Source of the DNA: Prolixibacteraceae bacterium
Lineage (GTDB): Bacteria > Bacteroidota > Bacteroidia > Bacteroidales > Prolixibacteraceae
Assembly: GCA_027858145.1 (NCBI GenBank)
Contig: JAQIDF010000021.1
Coordinates: 1 to 7,481, forward strand
Length of the DNA: 7,481 bases
Direction of reading: 5' to 3'
Shown here: positions 1 to 7,404 of the stretch, one piece after another
Layout of the letters: each line of letters starts with the position of its first letter
Numbering within the stretch: position 1 is the stretch's first letter
The notes under the pieces: model-generated
Databases searched by the model: none
Seen by the model: only the letters and a program-made list of their open reading frames with translations
Told to the model about the DNA's origin: nothing
Made by a program: the position numbers and the translations under genes

Positions 1-1203
1 GATATTCCGTCCCCTGAAGGCAAAGGACTTCGGGAGGATTGGTTCTGCATGGAAGATTACCATGTGTTTTCGTCAAAAAACCTGTCCGAATGGATTGACC
101 ACGGTATGATTGTAAGTCAATACGATGCCGACTGGGTTGATTCTACATCTTACAGCATGTGGGCGCCCGATTGTATCGATCGCAACGGAAAGTATTACTT
201 TTATTATCCCGCCAATACAAATACCGTTGGTTCTAATGGCCGTAAAGGTTTTGGCATAGGTGTGGCTGTAGCCGACAAACCTGAAGGGCCGTATAAAGTA
301 GAGGATAAACCAATTGAAGGTATTTTCGGAATTGACCCGAATATATTGATTGATAACGACGGACAGGCATACATTTACTGGTCGATGGGGCAAATCTTTG
401 TGGCAAAGCTTAAGGACAATATGTTGGAGCTGGCATCGGAGCCGCGTAAAATTGATAATTTGCCCACCGAAGGACTTAAAGAAGGCCCGTGGGTTTTCGA
501 GCGAAATGGTATCTATTATCTCACTTTTCCGCATGTCGAAAATAATACCGAACGTTTGGAATATGCCATGGGCGACAGTCCTGTGGGGCCTTTCGAAATG
601 AAGGGCGTAATTATGGACGAATCGCCTTCCGGTTGCTGGACCAACCATCATTCTATAATCGAATATAACGATCAGTGGTATTTGTTCTATCATCACAACG
701 ATTTATCACCCGATTTTGATAAAAACCGTTCGGTACGAATTGACAGCTTATTTTTTAACCCCGACGGATCCATTCAAAAAGTAACACCAACATTACGGGG
801 AGTAGGCTTAACGAGTGTTGCAACCCGGATTGAAATTGACCGTTACAGTGACATTAGCGAAAAGGGTGCTAAAATTGAATTTATCGATCAGGGTAATGCT
901 TTTAAAGGCTGGAAAACAGTATTCAAAAGCGAAGATTCCTGGGTGCAATACAATGCAGTTGATTTCGAACAACGAAAAATGAAAAATGTACAATTGAAAG
1001 TTCGTTCCGAATCAGGAGGAACAATTCACATTGTGCTGAATGATGTTGATGGAGCAATATTGTCTGAAGTAAAAATTCCGCCCTCAGGTGAATGGCTTAC
1101 AGTGGAGGGGAACATTGAAAAATTCAAAAAAGGTATTCATGATTTAAGAGTAGTGCTTAACGAAGGTGAAAACGTAGAAGTTGATTGGTTACGTTTTGAG
1201 TAA
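1..1203 (+). CDS. GH43 family glycosidase with C-terminal CBM6-like domain, 5'-partial
   Basis: The open frame runs from base 1 without a stop, and the codons before the first ATG (49) encode DIPSPEGKGLREDWFC, which belongs to the family. The true start is therefore upstream of the window and 49 is not the start. It is a five-bladed beta-propeller furanosidase/xylosidase of GH43 type. The segment CMEDYHVFSS follows the first blade; GIDPNI (Asp codon 334-336) matches the pKa-modulating Asp, and KEGPWVF (Glu codon 481-483) matches the general acid. The catalytic-base Asp and any signal peptide lie outside the window. From about 840 to 1200 a beta-sandwich follows with WVQYNAVDF near its start, GGTIHIVL in the middle and VDWLRFE at the end, the usual CBM6 pattern. 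Likely substrate is an arabinofuranosyl- or xylosyl-containing polysaccharide; the exact linkage cannot be read from sequence. The next gene, 177 bp downstream, is a second GH43 of different architecture. Confidence 0.92.
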   Translation, partial: DIPSPEGKGLREDWFCMEDYHVFSSKNLSEWIDHGMIVSQYDADWVDSTSYSMWAPDCIDRNGKYYFYYPANTNTVGSNGRKGFGIGVAVADKPEGPYKVEDKPIEGIFGIDPNILIDNDGQAYIYWSMGQIFVAKLKDNMLELASEPRKIDNLPTEGLKEGPWVFERNGIYYLTFPHVENNTERLEYAMGDSPVGPFEMKGVIMDESPSGCWTNHHSIIEYNDQWYLFYHHNDLSPDFDKNRSVRIDSLFFNPDGSIQKVTPTLRGVGLTSVATRIEIDRYSDISEKGAKIEFIDQGNAFKGWKTVFKSEDSWVQYNAVDFEQRKMKNVQLKVRSESGGTIHIVLNDVDGAILSEVKIPPSGEWLTVEGNIEKFKKGIHDLRVVLNEGENVEVDWLRFE

Positions 1204-1380
1204 ATGATGTTTTACTGTCTGGTTTCAATAAATAACCATTCAGAATTCTTTTTTTCCGTACAACTGGTATTTTGTATCTGATTTTTGAAAATCATTATCT
1301 AATATTGAAAGCACTTTGGGGTTAATCTCAATAGTTTTATCCAACTCACATTATTTAATCATTTTGTTACAATTGAAAAT

Positions 1381-3111
1381 ATGGACACAAAAAAGAAACA
1401 TGATGGCCTGAGAAATGTGCCGGTTTTCGTAAGCTTGTTGGTTTTAGTGGGGCTATTTGCTTCCTGCGATTCTTCAAAAAAACCTTCAAACCTTGAAGAA
1501 TCAACAGCGTATTTCAATTCATTTACCTACAAGGGAATGGATGATTTTTATGAGCAAAATAAATTGCCCGGTGAAGATTATTTCTTCAATCCCATTATAC
1601 CCGGTTGGTATTCCGATCCCAGTGTGTGTAAAAATGGGGAGGATTATTTTCTGGTAACATCAACATTTTCTTATTTTCCCGGTGTGCCGATTTTCCATAG
1701 CACGGATTTGGTTAACTGGAAGCAAATTGGCCATGTGCTCGATCGCGAATCGCAGTTGGTTAACATGAAAGGACAGCACACCAGTGGAGGTATATTTGCA
1801 CCGGCCATAAGCTATAACCCGCAAAACGACACCTATTACATGATTACAACCAATGTGGGTATGGGAAACTTCTTTGTAAAAACCAAAGATCCGTTCGGAG
1901 GCTGGTCCGATCCCATTATGCTGCATGATGTAGGCGGTATTGATCCTTCGTTCTTTTTTGATGACGATGGTAATGCTTACATTGTAAATAACGATGAGCC
2001 TATTGGTGAACCTGAATATAGCGGACATCGTACCATCCGGATTCATCAGTTTGATGTAGAAAACGACCGTACATTTGGAGATGATAAAGTGCTTGTTGAT
2101 AAAGGGGTAAGACCCGAAGAAAATCCTATTTGGATTGAGGGACCGCATTTGTATAAAATTGATGGAAAGTACTTTTTGATGTCGGCTGAAGGTGGAACCG
2201 GTCCAAACCATTCAGAAGTGATTATGCGTGGCGACTCGCCAATGGGGCCATTCAATGCCTGGGAGAAAAATCCCATTTTGACACAACGTCACCTTAACCC
2301 AAACCGCGATAATCCGATAACCTGTACCGGTCATGCTGATTTGATTCAGGCAAAAAACGGAGAATGGTGGTCTGTTTTCCTGGCTTGCCGCCCAATTGAT
2401 GGTAAATTTGAAAATCTTGGGCGTGAAACATTTCTAATGCCCGTGAAATGGAGTGAAGATGGCTTTCCTTATATGACTCAGGGCAATGATGTAATACCAA
2501 TGGTTGTACAAAAACCTGGATTGAAAAGGGGAGAAGAAGTAACTTTCGGAAACTTCACAAAAATATATCCTTTTAATTCAGATAAATTGGGTTACGACTG
2601 GATGAGCTTGCGAACTTCAGCCTCCGATTTTTACTCTCTGACAAAGAACCCCGGTTATTTATCTTTGTCATGTGCTGAAGTTTCAGCCACCGAAAAAGGA
2701 ACTCCGGCTTATGTTTGCAGGCGGTTGCAACATCATAAGTTTGAATGTACAACTGAACTGTATTTTAATTCTGAAGATGAAAAGGATGCTGCCGGATTGC
2801 TTCTTTATAAAGATGAAACTCATCAATATTTTTTTGGTATAAAAAAGGTTGAAAAAGGTATTGAAATTTTTATTGAAAAAATTGGAGACCATGAATCAAA
2901 AATAATTGTTTCAGAAATGATTGATGAAAAGGATAAACAGATGCAACTGAAGATTGAATCTCATGGAGATTATTACAATTTTTACTACTCAAGGGGAAAT
3001 GATTCGTGGGTTAATCTTTGTAACGAAGTCGAAGCATATTATTTATCAACAGCAAACTCCTATGGTTTTACCGGTACCACGATTGGGATGTATGCAGTGA
3101 GAAATAAGTGA
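1381..3111 (+). CDS. GH43 lipoprotein, beta-xylosidase/alpha-L-arabinofuranosidase type
   Basis: Complete 576-residue protein. The N-terminus has basic residues, a hydrophobic stretch (about 14-27) and a lipobox LFASC with Cys29, so it should be an exported, lipid-anchored enzyme. The GH43 propeller spans roughly residues 68-375: NPIIPGWYSDPSV carries the likely catalytic base Asp79, GGIDPSFF the modulating Asp188, and WIEGPHLYK the likely general acid Glu253. All three key acids are present. Residues about 390-576 form a second, beta-rich domain with AGLLLYKDETHQYFFGI, like the concanavalin-A-type C-terminal domain of many GH43 beta-xylosidases (GH43_C2). Expected role is removal of non-reducing-end xylose or arabinose units; which one is not decidable here. 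The ATG at 1381 gives a normal signal sequence; the leader is AT-rich with no Shine-Dalgarno, as is usual in Bacteroidota. Bases 2821-2880, within the C-terminal domain, hold only 11 G/C of 60. Confidence 0.93.
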   Translation: MDTKKKHDGLRNVPVFVSLLVLVGLFASCDSSKKPSNLEESTAYFNSFTYKGMDDFYEQNKLPGEDYFFNPIIPGWYSDPSVCKNGEDYFLVTSTFSYFPGVPIFHSTDLVNWKQIGHVLDRESQLVNMKGQHTSGGIFAPAISYNPQNDTYYMITTNVGMGNFFVKTKDPFGGWSDPIMLHDVGGIDPSFFFDDDGNAYIVNNDEPIGEPEYSGHRTIRIHQFDVENDRTFGDDKVLVDKGVRPEENPIWIEGPHLYKIDGKYFLMSAEGGTGPNHSEVIMRGDSPMGPFNAWEKNPILTQRHLNPNRDNPITCTGHADLIQAKNGEWWSVFLACRPIDGKFENLGRETFLMPVKWSEDGFPYMTQGNDVIPMVVQKPGLKRGEEVTFGNFTKIYPFNSDKLGYDWMSLRTSASDFYSLTKNPGYLSLSCAEVSATEKGTPAYVCRRLQHHKFECTTELYFNSEDEKDAAGLLLYKDETHQYFFGIKKVEKGIEIFIEKIGDHESKIIVSEMIDEKDKQMQLKIESHGDYYNFYYSRGNDSWVNLCNEVEAYYLSTANSYGFTGTTIGMYAVRNK

Positions 3112-3136
3112 TATTTAGTTTGCATTAAAAATATTT

Positions 3137-3168
3137 TTAGAAAAAGTGCTGCGATTGTGCTATTTTAG
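3137..3168 (+). promoter_or_regulatory. Possible Bacteroidota-type promoter for the LacI-family gene
   Basis: A -7-like element TATTTTAG (3161-3168) matches seven of eight positions counting the free ones in TAnnTTTG. It lies 20 bp after TTAG (3137-3140), a one-mismatch version of the -33 TTTG. The spacing fits the known 19-21 bp. If used, the leader before the ATG at 3186 would be only about ten bases. Such weak AT-rich matches are common by chance, so this is tentative. Confidence 0.28.
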
Positions 3169-3185
3169 CGGAGTAATAATATCAA

Positions 3186-3740
3186 ATGGCACAGCAATCT
3201 ATCACAAATATTAAGGAGTTAGCTTCAAAACTCAATATTTCAATAACTACTGTTTCAAGGGTTCTTAACGGAAAAGCACGGCAATATCGTATAAGCACAA
3301 AGACAGAAAAAAAGGTTCGTGATGCAGCAAAAGCTTTTCATTATTCACCAAATCAGTTTGCCAGAGGATTAAAATTAGACAAAAGTGAAACGATTGGTGT
3401 AATTGTACCTGACATATCAAACCCCTTTTTTTCTGAAATAGTGATGAGTATAGAACGAGAAAGCAAAAAATACGGTTTTGCTGTATTAATTGGTAATAGT
3501 GGGGACGATACAGAGCAGGAAGTGACCTTAATTGATCATTTTAAATCGAGAAAGGTTGACGGGATAATTATTGCTCCTGTGGGAATAACGAGTACACATA
3601 TAGAACATGTATTTCAAAATGGTATGCCATTGGTAATAGTTGACCGTACATTTCCCGGTGTTAATATACCTACCATAACATCCGATAACTATGGAGGAGC
3701 ATACAATGCTACAATACAACTCAATACCATACTTCAGTGA
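3186..3740 (+). pseudogene. LacI-family transcriptional regulator, 3'-truncated (184 residues)
   Basis: The N-terminus is a clear LacI-type DNA-binding domain: helix-turn-helix at about residues 7-28 with TTVSRVLNG, then the linker region with YSPNQFARGL (53-62). The sensor domain begins at ETIGVIVPDISNPFF (68-82) and continues through its first sub-domain (DGIIIAPVG, then PLVIVDR) to TSDNYGGAYNAT (165-176). Full-length relatives have about 330-345 residues; here the frame stops at 184 and the whole second sub-domain, with half the ligand pocket and the rest of the dimer face, is missing. No continuation is visible in other frames, because the GH92 gene starts 36 bp later. It may be a dead remnant, or a short DNA-binding protein that no longer senses sugar. 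A regulator of this family would normally control neighbouring sugar genes. The ATG at 3186 is placed just before the helix-turn-helix; CGGAG at 3169-3173 is too far upstream to be a good ribosome site. Confidence 0.88.
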
Positions 3741-3763
3741 AGTTTAGTATAAGAGTATATACT
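3731..3763. repeat. Two short palindromes before the GH92 gene
   Basis: ACTTCA-G-TGAAGT (3731-3743) is a perfect 6-bp-arm dyad around a single central base, and it contains the stop codon of the truncated LacI gene. Ten bases on, AGTATATACT (3754-3763) is a perfect 10-bp palindrome. The one-base centre of the first rules out an RNA hairpin of that size, so protein binding to DNA is the likelier use if it has one. They sit 33 and 13 bp before the GH92 start, where an operator could act. AT-rich DNA yields such palindromes by chance. Confidence 0.3.
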
Positions 3764-3775
3764 TAAGCATTAAAA

Positions 3776-3811
3776 ATGAAACTAAAGATGAAACTAAAGA
3801 TGAATCTAATA
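3776..3811 (+). repeat. 12-bp tandem repeat spanning the GH92 start codon
   Basis: ATGAAACTAAAG occurs twice perfectly (3776-3787, 3788-3799), followed by a decayed third copy ATGAATCTAATA (3800-3811). Each copy carries an in-frame ATG, giving MKLK-MKLK-MNLI at the protein N-terminus. Because the unit is a multiple of three, copy changes would alter the length of the charged n-region and the number of start codons without breaking the frame. Confidence 0.9.
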
Positions 3812-6052
3812 ATTAAATCAACCATCATTTTAATTTTTGTGCAATTTATCTATGGTTGTGCAGGTAATACTAACAAGATTGATTATTCTCCAATAGATTA
3901 TGTTGATCCTTTCATTGGAGTTTTAGATGGAGGAAAAAGCAACTGCGTTATTGGCCCACAATTACCCAATGGGTCAGTAAACCCAAGCCCTCAGACCATT
4001 GAAGGACATCATGATGGATACTCGCCCGATCAGCCAATTCGTGGTTTTGGTCAATTGCATGCAACAGGAACAGGATGGGGAAAATATGGTATGCTATTTA
4101 TTTCACCACAAGTTGGGCTAAATATAGATACTGGTGGTCACGATTCTCCTAAATCAAAAGAGTTTGCTACTGCATACGAGTATGGGGTAGTGCTTGATAG
4201 ATACAATTTAGGTGTTAAGGTAACACCATCATACCATTCTGCAATATATGAATTAACCTATCCGGAAAGTGATTCTGCATCAATCATATTTGATGTTACC
4301 CATAATATTCCCATGCATATTGCGCCAATGATTGGGGGTAGTGTCTCAGAGGCTGTTATTAATATTGATCCCAATGGAATGATTTACGGGCATGGAAGGT
4401 ATACGGGAGGCTTTGGCGATGGGCATTACCGGGTATATTTTGTGGCGGAAACCAGTAAGAAACCAACTGATTATGGAACATGGAACAATGATGGTATAAC
4501 TTTTGGCAGTAATAAATCAACGCTTGAAGTTGAGAATGAGCCAATAGGGGCATTTTTTAGGTTTAATACATCTGATCAGGAGATTGTTCACCTTAAAATT
4601 GCTATTTCATTTAAAAGTGTTGAAAAAGCCAAAGAATGGCTAAGCATAGAAATTCCTGAATGGGACTATGATTCAGTTAGGCAATACGCAATAGATGTGT
4701 GGAACGATCAATTGAGTAAGGTGCAGATTTTTACTGATAACATCGATGAACGCAAAATATTCTATACTGCCCTTTACCAATCAATGAGGATGCCACGTGA
4801 CCGTACAGATGATTTGCCTGGTTTTGAAAAAGATGAGGAGGTTTGGGATGATCATTATGCGGTATGGGATACGTGGCGTACAGTATTCCCTCTAATGGTT
4901 TTATTGAATCCCGATAAAGCCAGTTCAAATGTTAAGGCTTTCATTAACAGATATAAACGGAACGGTCGGGTAAAAGATACTTATATAGCGGGTATTGATA
5001 TGGCTGCCGATCAAGGTGGCGACAATGTAGATAACATAATATCGGATGCATTTGTTAAAGGTATTCAAGGTGTTAACTGGAATGAGGCATATCTGGTAAT
5101 GAAACACAATGCCGATAATCAACGCTTAGGAAATCAAGGCTTTGGTTACTTTGGAATACGCGATTCAAGCATGGCATTATATAAAAAACAAGGGTGGATA
5201 CCTGAGGGAGTAATGTCAACCTCAATGAGCTTAGAATATGCCTATAACGATTACTGTGTCGCTCAGGTTGCAAAAGGACTTGGAAAGAACGAAGACTTTC
5301 ATTATTATGCCAACCGCAGTAAAAAATGGATCAATCTGTGGGATGATAATGCAAAAAGCGATACTTTTAAAGGTTTCATAACCTCTCTTGATTTAAATGG
5401 GAACCCGGTTGAAATAGATGTGGAAAAGAGTATGGGGTCGTGGAAAGATTTTTTCTATGAAGGTTCTTCATGGACTTATTCATTCTTTATGCCACATCAG
5501 CCGTATAAGTTAATTGAATTATCTGGTGGCAAGGATATATTTGCTGCAAAACTCGATCATGGTTTGAAAAATGGATATATTGATTATACAAATGAGCCGG
5601 CTTTTCTTGCAGCACATCTTTTTCATTATGCCAACAGACCAGATTTGGCTTCCTTTTGGGTACATCAACTTATGGATAATAAATATTCTTTAAAGGGCTA
5701 TCCAGGGAATGAAGATAGTGGTGCAATGGGTTCCTGGTACGTGTTTGCGGCCATGGGGTTTTTTCCAAATGCAGGTCAGAATATCTATTTTCTACATGGC
5801 CCAAGATATAGAAAAGTGGAAATTAAGCTTAATAATACTAATGTTACTATTACCGCAGACAATGTTAGTGAGGCAAATATTTATGTGCAATCATGTACTT
5901 TAAATGGGAAGCCATGGAATCAATCATGGATAACTCACAACGAATTAATAGAAGGTGCGAAGCTCCATTTTGTAATGGGGGCTCATTCATCAGACTGGGG
6001 GACAAATAATCACATTCCAACATTAGACTCATTGTTTGACTCTGAATTTTAA
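3776..6052 (+). CDS. GH92 family lipoprotein, putative exo-alpha-mannosidase
   Basis: Complete 758-residue protein, the usual length for GH92, a calcium-dependent inverting family that removes alpha-linked mannose. The signal sequence ends in the lipobox IYGC with Cys28, so it is exported and lipid-anchored. The N-terminal beta-sandwich opens with DYVDPFIG (residues about 41-48), then QLPNGSVNPSP and GFGQLHATGTGWGKYG, all family hallmarks. The helical catalytic domain has YEGSSWTYSFFMPH with Glu562 at the place of the general acid, TNEPAF (Asn606, Glu607, Pro608), and GNEDSGAMGSWYVFAAMGFFP, where Asp647 matches the acidic base motif. Thus the main catalytic residues appear present. The NEP motif is followed by AFLAAH rather than the more common SHH-type sequence, so linkage specificity may differ. 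Three in-frame ATGs (3776, 3788, 3800) are made by a 12-bp repeat; any of them leaves an intact signal. It lies 36 bp after the LacI fragment and 27 bp before the next gene, likely in one operon. Confidence 0.92.
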   Translation: MKLKMKLKMNLIIKSTIILIFVQFIYGCAGNTNKIDYSPIDYVDPFIGVLDGGKSNCVIGPQLPNGSVNPSPQTIEGHHDGYSPDQPIRGFGQLHATGTGWGKYGMLFISPQVGLNIDTGGHDSPKSKEFATAYEYGVVLDRYNLGVKVTPSYHSAIYELTYPESDSASIIFDVTHNIPMHIAPMIGGSVSEAVINIDPNGMIYGHGRYTGGFGDGHYRVYFVAETSKKPTDYGTWNNDGITFGSNKSTLEVENEPIGAFFRFNTSDQEIVHLKIAISFKSVEKAKEWLSIEIPEWDYDSVRQYAIDVWNDQLSKVQIFTDNIDERKIFYTALYQSMRMPRDRTDDLPGFEKDEEVWDDHYAVWDTWRTVFPLMVLLNPDKASSNVKAFINRYKRNGRVKDTYIAGIDMAADQGGDNVDNIISDAFVKGIQGVNWNEAYLVMKHNADNQRLGNQGFGYFGIRDSSMALYKKQGWIPEGVMSTSMSLEYAYNDYCVAQVAKGLGKNEDFHYYANRSKKWINLWDDNAKSDTFKGFITSLDLNGNPVEIDVEKSMGSWKDFFYEGSSWTYSFFMPHQPYKLIELSGGKDIFAAKLDHGLKNGYIDYTNEPAFLAAHLFHYANRPDLASFWVHQLMDNKYSLKGYPGNEDSGAMGSWYVFAAMGFFPNAGQNIYFLHGPRYRKVEIKLNNTNVTITADNVSEANIYVQSCTLNGKPWNQSWITHNELIEGAKLHFVMGAHSSDWGTNNHIPTLDSLFDSEF

Positions 6053-6079
6053 TACATTAAGTAATATAATTAAAAAATC

Positions 6080-7075
6080 ATGAAGAATAAATTAGTTTTA
6101 TTAGCAATAACAATATTGTTATATATATCGTCTACGGCCCAGGTGAAGATTATTTTTGATACCGATTTTGGTGGTGATGCTGATGATCTTGGGGCGCTTG
6201 CAATGTTGCACGGGTTTGTTGAGAACGGAGATTGTAACTTATTGGGAATCATGATCTGGAATACTGAAAAATATGTTGTTCCTGCAGTAGATGCAGTAAA
6301 TCGTTTTTATAAACATCCCAATATTCCTATTGGAATTAGGTCTGGTCAACCATCCAGAACAGATTTTAATCACACTAAAATTATTGCCGATAATTTGCCC
6401 AACCAACTTTCATACAACGATGTTCCCGAAGTCGTTTCGTTGTACCGTAAAATTCTTTCTGAAAATGATGACAGCAGCATTGTTCTTGTTACTGTAGGAC
6501 CATTAAGCAACATAAAAGATCTGATACAATCTGAAGGCGATGATTATTCTCCGCTTACAGGCAAGGCGTTGCTGCATCAAAAAGTAAAAGAAATGGTTGT
6601 GATGGGTGGGCAATATCCCGAAGGTGAAAATGAGTGGAATTTTAATGGAAACATGCCGGGTGTGTCATCGTTTGTTTTTGATCAAATTGAATTGCCTGTG
6701 GTGTTTTCAGGCTATGAGCTTGGTCTGAAGATCAAAACCGGCTCGGTTTTTAACCAAATTCCTAAAAATCATCCGTTGTACCTGGGGTTTCATTATTTTA
6801 GTGAACATGCCCCGTGGATGAAAGAAAATTATGATGGAAAAATCCTTGATAATGCTTCGTATGACCAAACGGCCGTTTTGTATGCCGTTAAAGGCGGCCT
6901 GGGTAAGTGGTGGCGCAAAGTAAATTATGGATATAACGATGTAGGTAATAACGGTGATAATAAATGGGTTGATGAGGAGCATGAAAACAAAAAACATGCT
7001 TACCTTAAATTAACTGAAGATCCGGAAAAAATGTCCGAAATAATTGAATCCTTAATGATGTTTGATTTGAAATGA
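6080..7075 (+). CDS. Secreted nucleoside-hydrolase-like protein (IUNH family)
   Basis: Complete 331-residue protein of the inosine-uridine-preferring nucleoside hydrolase fold, which cleaves N-glycosidic bonds of ribonucleosides with a bound calcium ion. The N-terminal aspartate cluster DTDFGGDADDLGAL (residues 27-40) is the calcium/ribose-binding signature in the longer form seen in exported family members; VTVGPLSNI, MVVMGG and FNGNMPG follow in the expected order, and Asp262 in SYDQTAVLYA matches the late calcium ligand. Residues 1-20 (hydrophobic core LVLLAITILLY, then SSTAQ) look like a type I signal peptide without a lipobox, so it should act in the periplasm or outside, unlike the classical cytosolic salvage enzymes. 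Substrate is uncertain: nucleosides, or another ribofuranosyl compound. It starts 27 bp after GH92 in an AT-rich leader with no Shine-Dalgarno, and its stop overlaps the next start by ATGA. Confidence 0.88.
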   Translation: MKNKLVLLAITILLYISSTAQVKIIFDTDFGGDADDLGALAMLHGFVENGDCNLLGIMIWNTEKYVVPAVDAVNRFYKHPNIPIGIRSGQPSRTDFNHTKIIADNLPNQLSYNDVPEVVSLYRKILSENDDSSIVLVTVGPLSNIKDLIQSEGDDYSPLTGKALLHQKVKEMVVMGGQYPEGENEWNFNGNMPGVSSFVFDQIELPVVFSGYELGLKIKTGSVFNQIPKNHPLYLGFHYFSEHAPWMKENYDGKILDNASYDQTAVLYAVKGGLGKWWRKVNYGYNDVGNNGDNKWVDEEHENKKHAYLKLTEDPEKMSEIIESLMMFDLK

Positions 7076-7377
7076 TAGCTATGAAACGACTATTGATACT
7101 ATTGCTTATAGGGTTTGTTACAAGTTTTGTGTATGGACAAAAACTTCCTTTGCTTAACGTTTCTAAAGATAAGCGACATATTATAACGCAGGATAACGAG
7201 CCTTTTTTCTGGCTGGGTGATACGGCCTGGGAATTAATTCACCGGTTAACCAGAGACGAAATTGATGTATATCTTAAAGATCGGGCTGAAAAGGGATTTA
7301 CGGTTATCCAGACTGTAGTTTTAGCTGAGCTTGATGGATTAAATACTCCTAATGCCCTTGTCAGAATTACTGGATAA
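7072..7377 (+). pseudogene. DUF4038/GH140-type (apiosidase-like) protein, N-terminal fragment
   Basis: A signal peptide (MKRLLILLLIGFVTSFVYG, then Q) leads into PFFWLGDTAWELIHRLTRDE (residues 44-63), then DRAEKGFTVIQ and LAELDGLNTPNA (ending at residue 95). This is the strongly conserved start of the DUF4038 barrel; family members, including the GH140 apiosidases acting on rhamnogalacturonan II, are about 450 residues long. Here the match ends at Ala95, six unrelated residues (LVRITG) follow, and a TAA stops it at 101. The rest of the barrel with the catalytic acids is absent, and the next gene begins 27 bp on, so no frameshift can restore it. The fragment cannot be an active glycosidase; a secreted peptide of about 80 residues is all it could give. 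Two starts are possible: 7072, overlapping the upstream stop as ATGA, or 7081, which gives the more normal MKR signal start. Confidence 0.87.
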
Positions 7378-7404
7378 TATAGTAATAATTTATATCTGAA
7401 TATT

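Noticed and set aside
73..696. Long antisense open frame (207 residues) opposite the first GH43 gene
   Set aside because: It lies wholly opposite a well-supported GH43 coding region, shows no recognisable motif and has low-complexity shadow composition.
1336..1366. Promoter-like pair TTTA - 19 bp - TCATTTTG before the second GH43 gene
   Set aside because: Both elements carry a mismatch and the DNA is strongly AT-rich; no better than expected by chance.
1660..2211. Antisense open frame of 183 residues opposite the second GH43 gene
   Set aside because: A shadow of the catalytic propeller, with no family motif and no plausible start context.
3127..3138. AAAAATATTTTT as a terminator after the second GH43 gene
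   Set aside because: An all-AT palindrome with no loop space and no GC stem is not a credible intrinsic terminator.
6707..6997. Antisense open frame of 96 residues within the nucleoside-hydrolase-like gene
   Set aside because: The overlapping + strand frame holds conserved calcium-site residues, so the antisense frame is fortuitous.
3705..7355. Shared AATGC near both gene break points (3705-3709 and 7351-7355) as a recombination site
   Set aside because: Five bases is too short to mean anything, and LacI similarity probably continues past 3709 to about 3722, so the motif does not mark the left break.
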